From Ichthyophonus hoferi (taxonomy: Eukaryota > Opisthokonta > Ichthyosporea > Ichthyophonida > Ichthyophonidae): DNA of 12,239 nucleotides. Location: assembly GCA_002751075.1 (NCBI GenBank), contig NAOQ01000284.1, positions 38,899 to 51,137 of the forward strand, read 5' to 3'. Shown piece by piece: positions 12,214 through 12,239 of the stretch. The notes beneath the pieces are model-generated. The model saw only the letters and a program-made list of their open reading frames with translations. It had not been told where the DNA came from and made no database searches. Position 1 is the stretch's first letter. Every line of letters begins with the position of its first letter. A program made the position numbers and the translations under genes.

Positions 12214-12239
12214 CCTATCCTATCCTATCCTATCCTATA
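12214..12239. repeat. CCTAT pentanucleotide repeat at window edge
   Basis: Five CCTAT units continue to the end of the window. The same CCTAT core occurs inside the preceding 30-base units, so the pentamer array and the minisatellite probably share an origin. Confidence 0.9.

Larger units (their letters stand above)
12052..12239 (+). other. Start of kinase intron 1
   Basis: The intron begins with GTGAGT and runs past the window edge. Nothing but repeat sequence is seen after about 12100. Confidence 0.65.

Noticed and set aside
10965-12239. CRISPR-like or functional tandem array
   Set aside because: The repeats are simple AAT, TA, CCTAT and a 30-base minisatellite without unique spacers, in a eukaryotic intron and intergenic setting.

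Overview
The window looks like AT-rich nuclear DNA of an animal or a close animal relative. The evidence is one complete spliced gene for a Rac-type small GTPase (minus strand, three coding exons, introns of 1254 and 440 bases) and the first coding exon of what looks like a BRSK/SAD-family protein kinase (plus strand, right edge). Sequence alone does not fix the lineage. The metazoan-like Rac core, GT-AG introns of moderate size and an abundance of simple repeats fit an invertebrate such as a sponge or other early-branching animal, but that is inference.

Layout. Bases 1 to about 3165 are an old, heavily decayed copy of a Ty1/copia-type LTR retrotransposon, entered inside its integrase and running through reverse transcriptase and RNase H on the plus strand. 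Bases 3166 to about 4690 are AT-rich filler with a short hairpin element and a 44-base tandem duplication. Bases 4690 to 6330 hold an inverted duplication of a decayed coding-like sequence and two long, interrupted plus-strand frames of unknown origin. Bases 6303 to 6931 form a second large inverted repeat, with arms of about 115 bases and a 400-base core. Bases 6932 to 7623 are the 3' flank of Rac.

The Rac gene fills 7624 to 9899. Its coding exons (9792-9899, 8256-8537, 7624-7815 on the minus strand) give a 193-residue protein with all GTPase motifs and a CVLL prenylation box. The last exon is more diverged than the first two. A hexamer repeat supplies the pyrimidine tract at the intron 1 acceptor.

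From 9900 to 11996 lies an AT-rich, repeat-laden stretch separating the divergently transcribed Rac and kinase genes. It probably holds both promoters and any 5' untranslated exons. One 84-codon open stretch (10659-10913) is a weak exon candidate. The kinase exon (11997-12051) ends inside the glycine-rich loop at a consensus GTGAGT donor, and its intron begins with a 30-base minisatellite that passes into CCTAT repeats at the window edge.

I did not find a clearly new biological system. The least explained material is the 4690-6931 block of inverted repeats and decayed frames.
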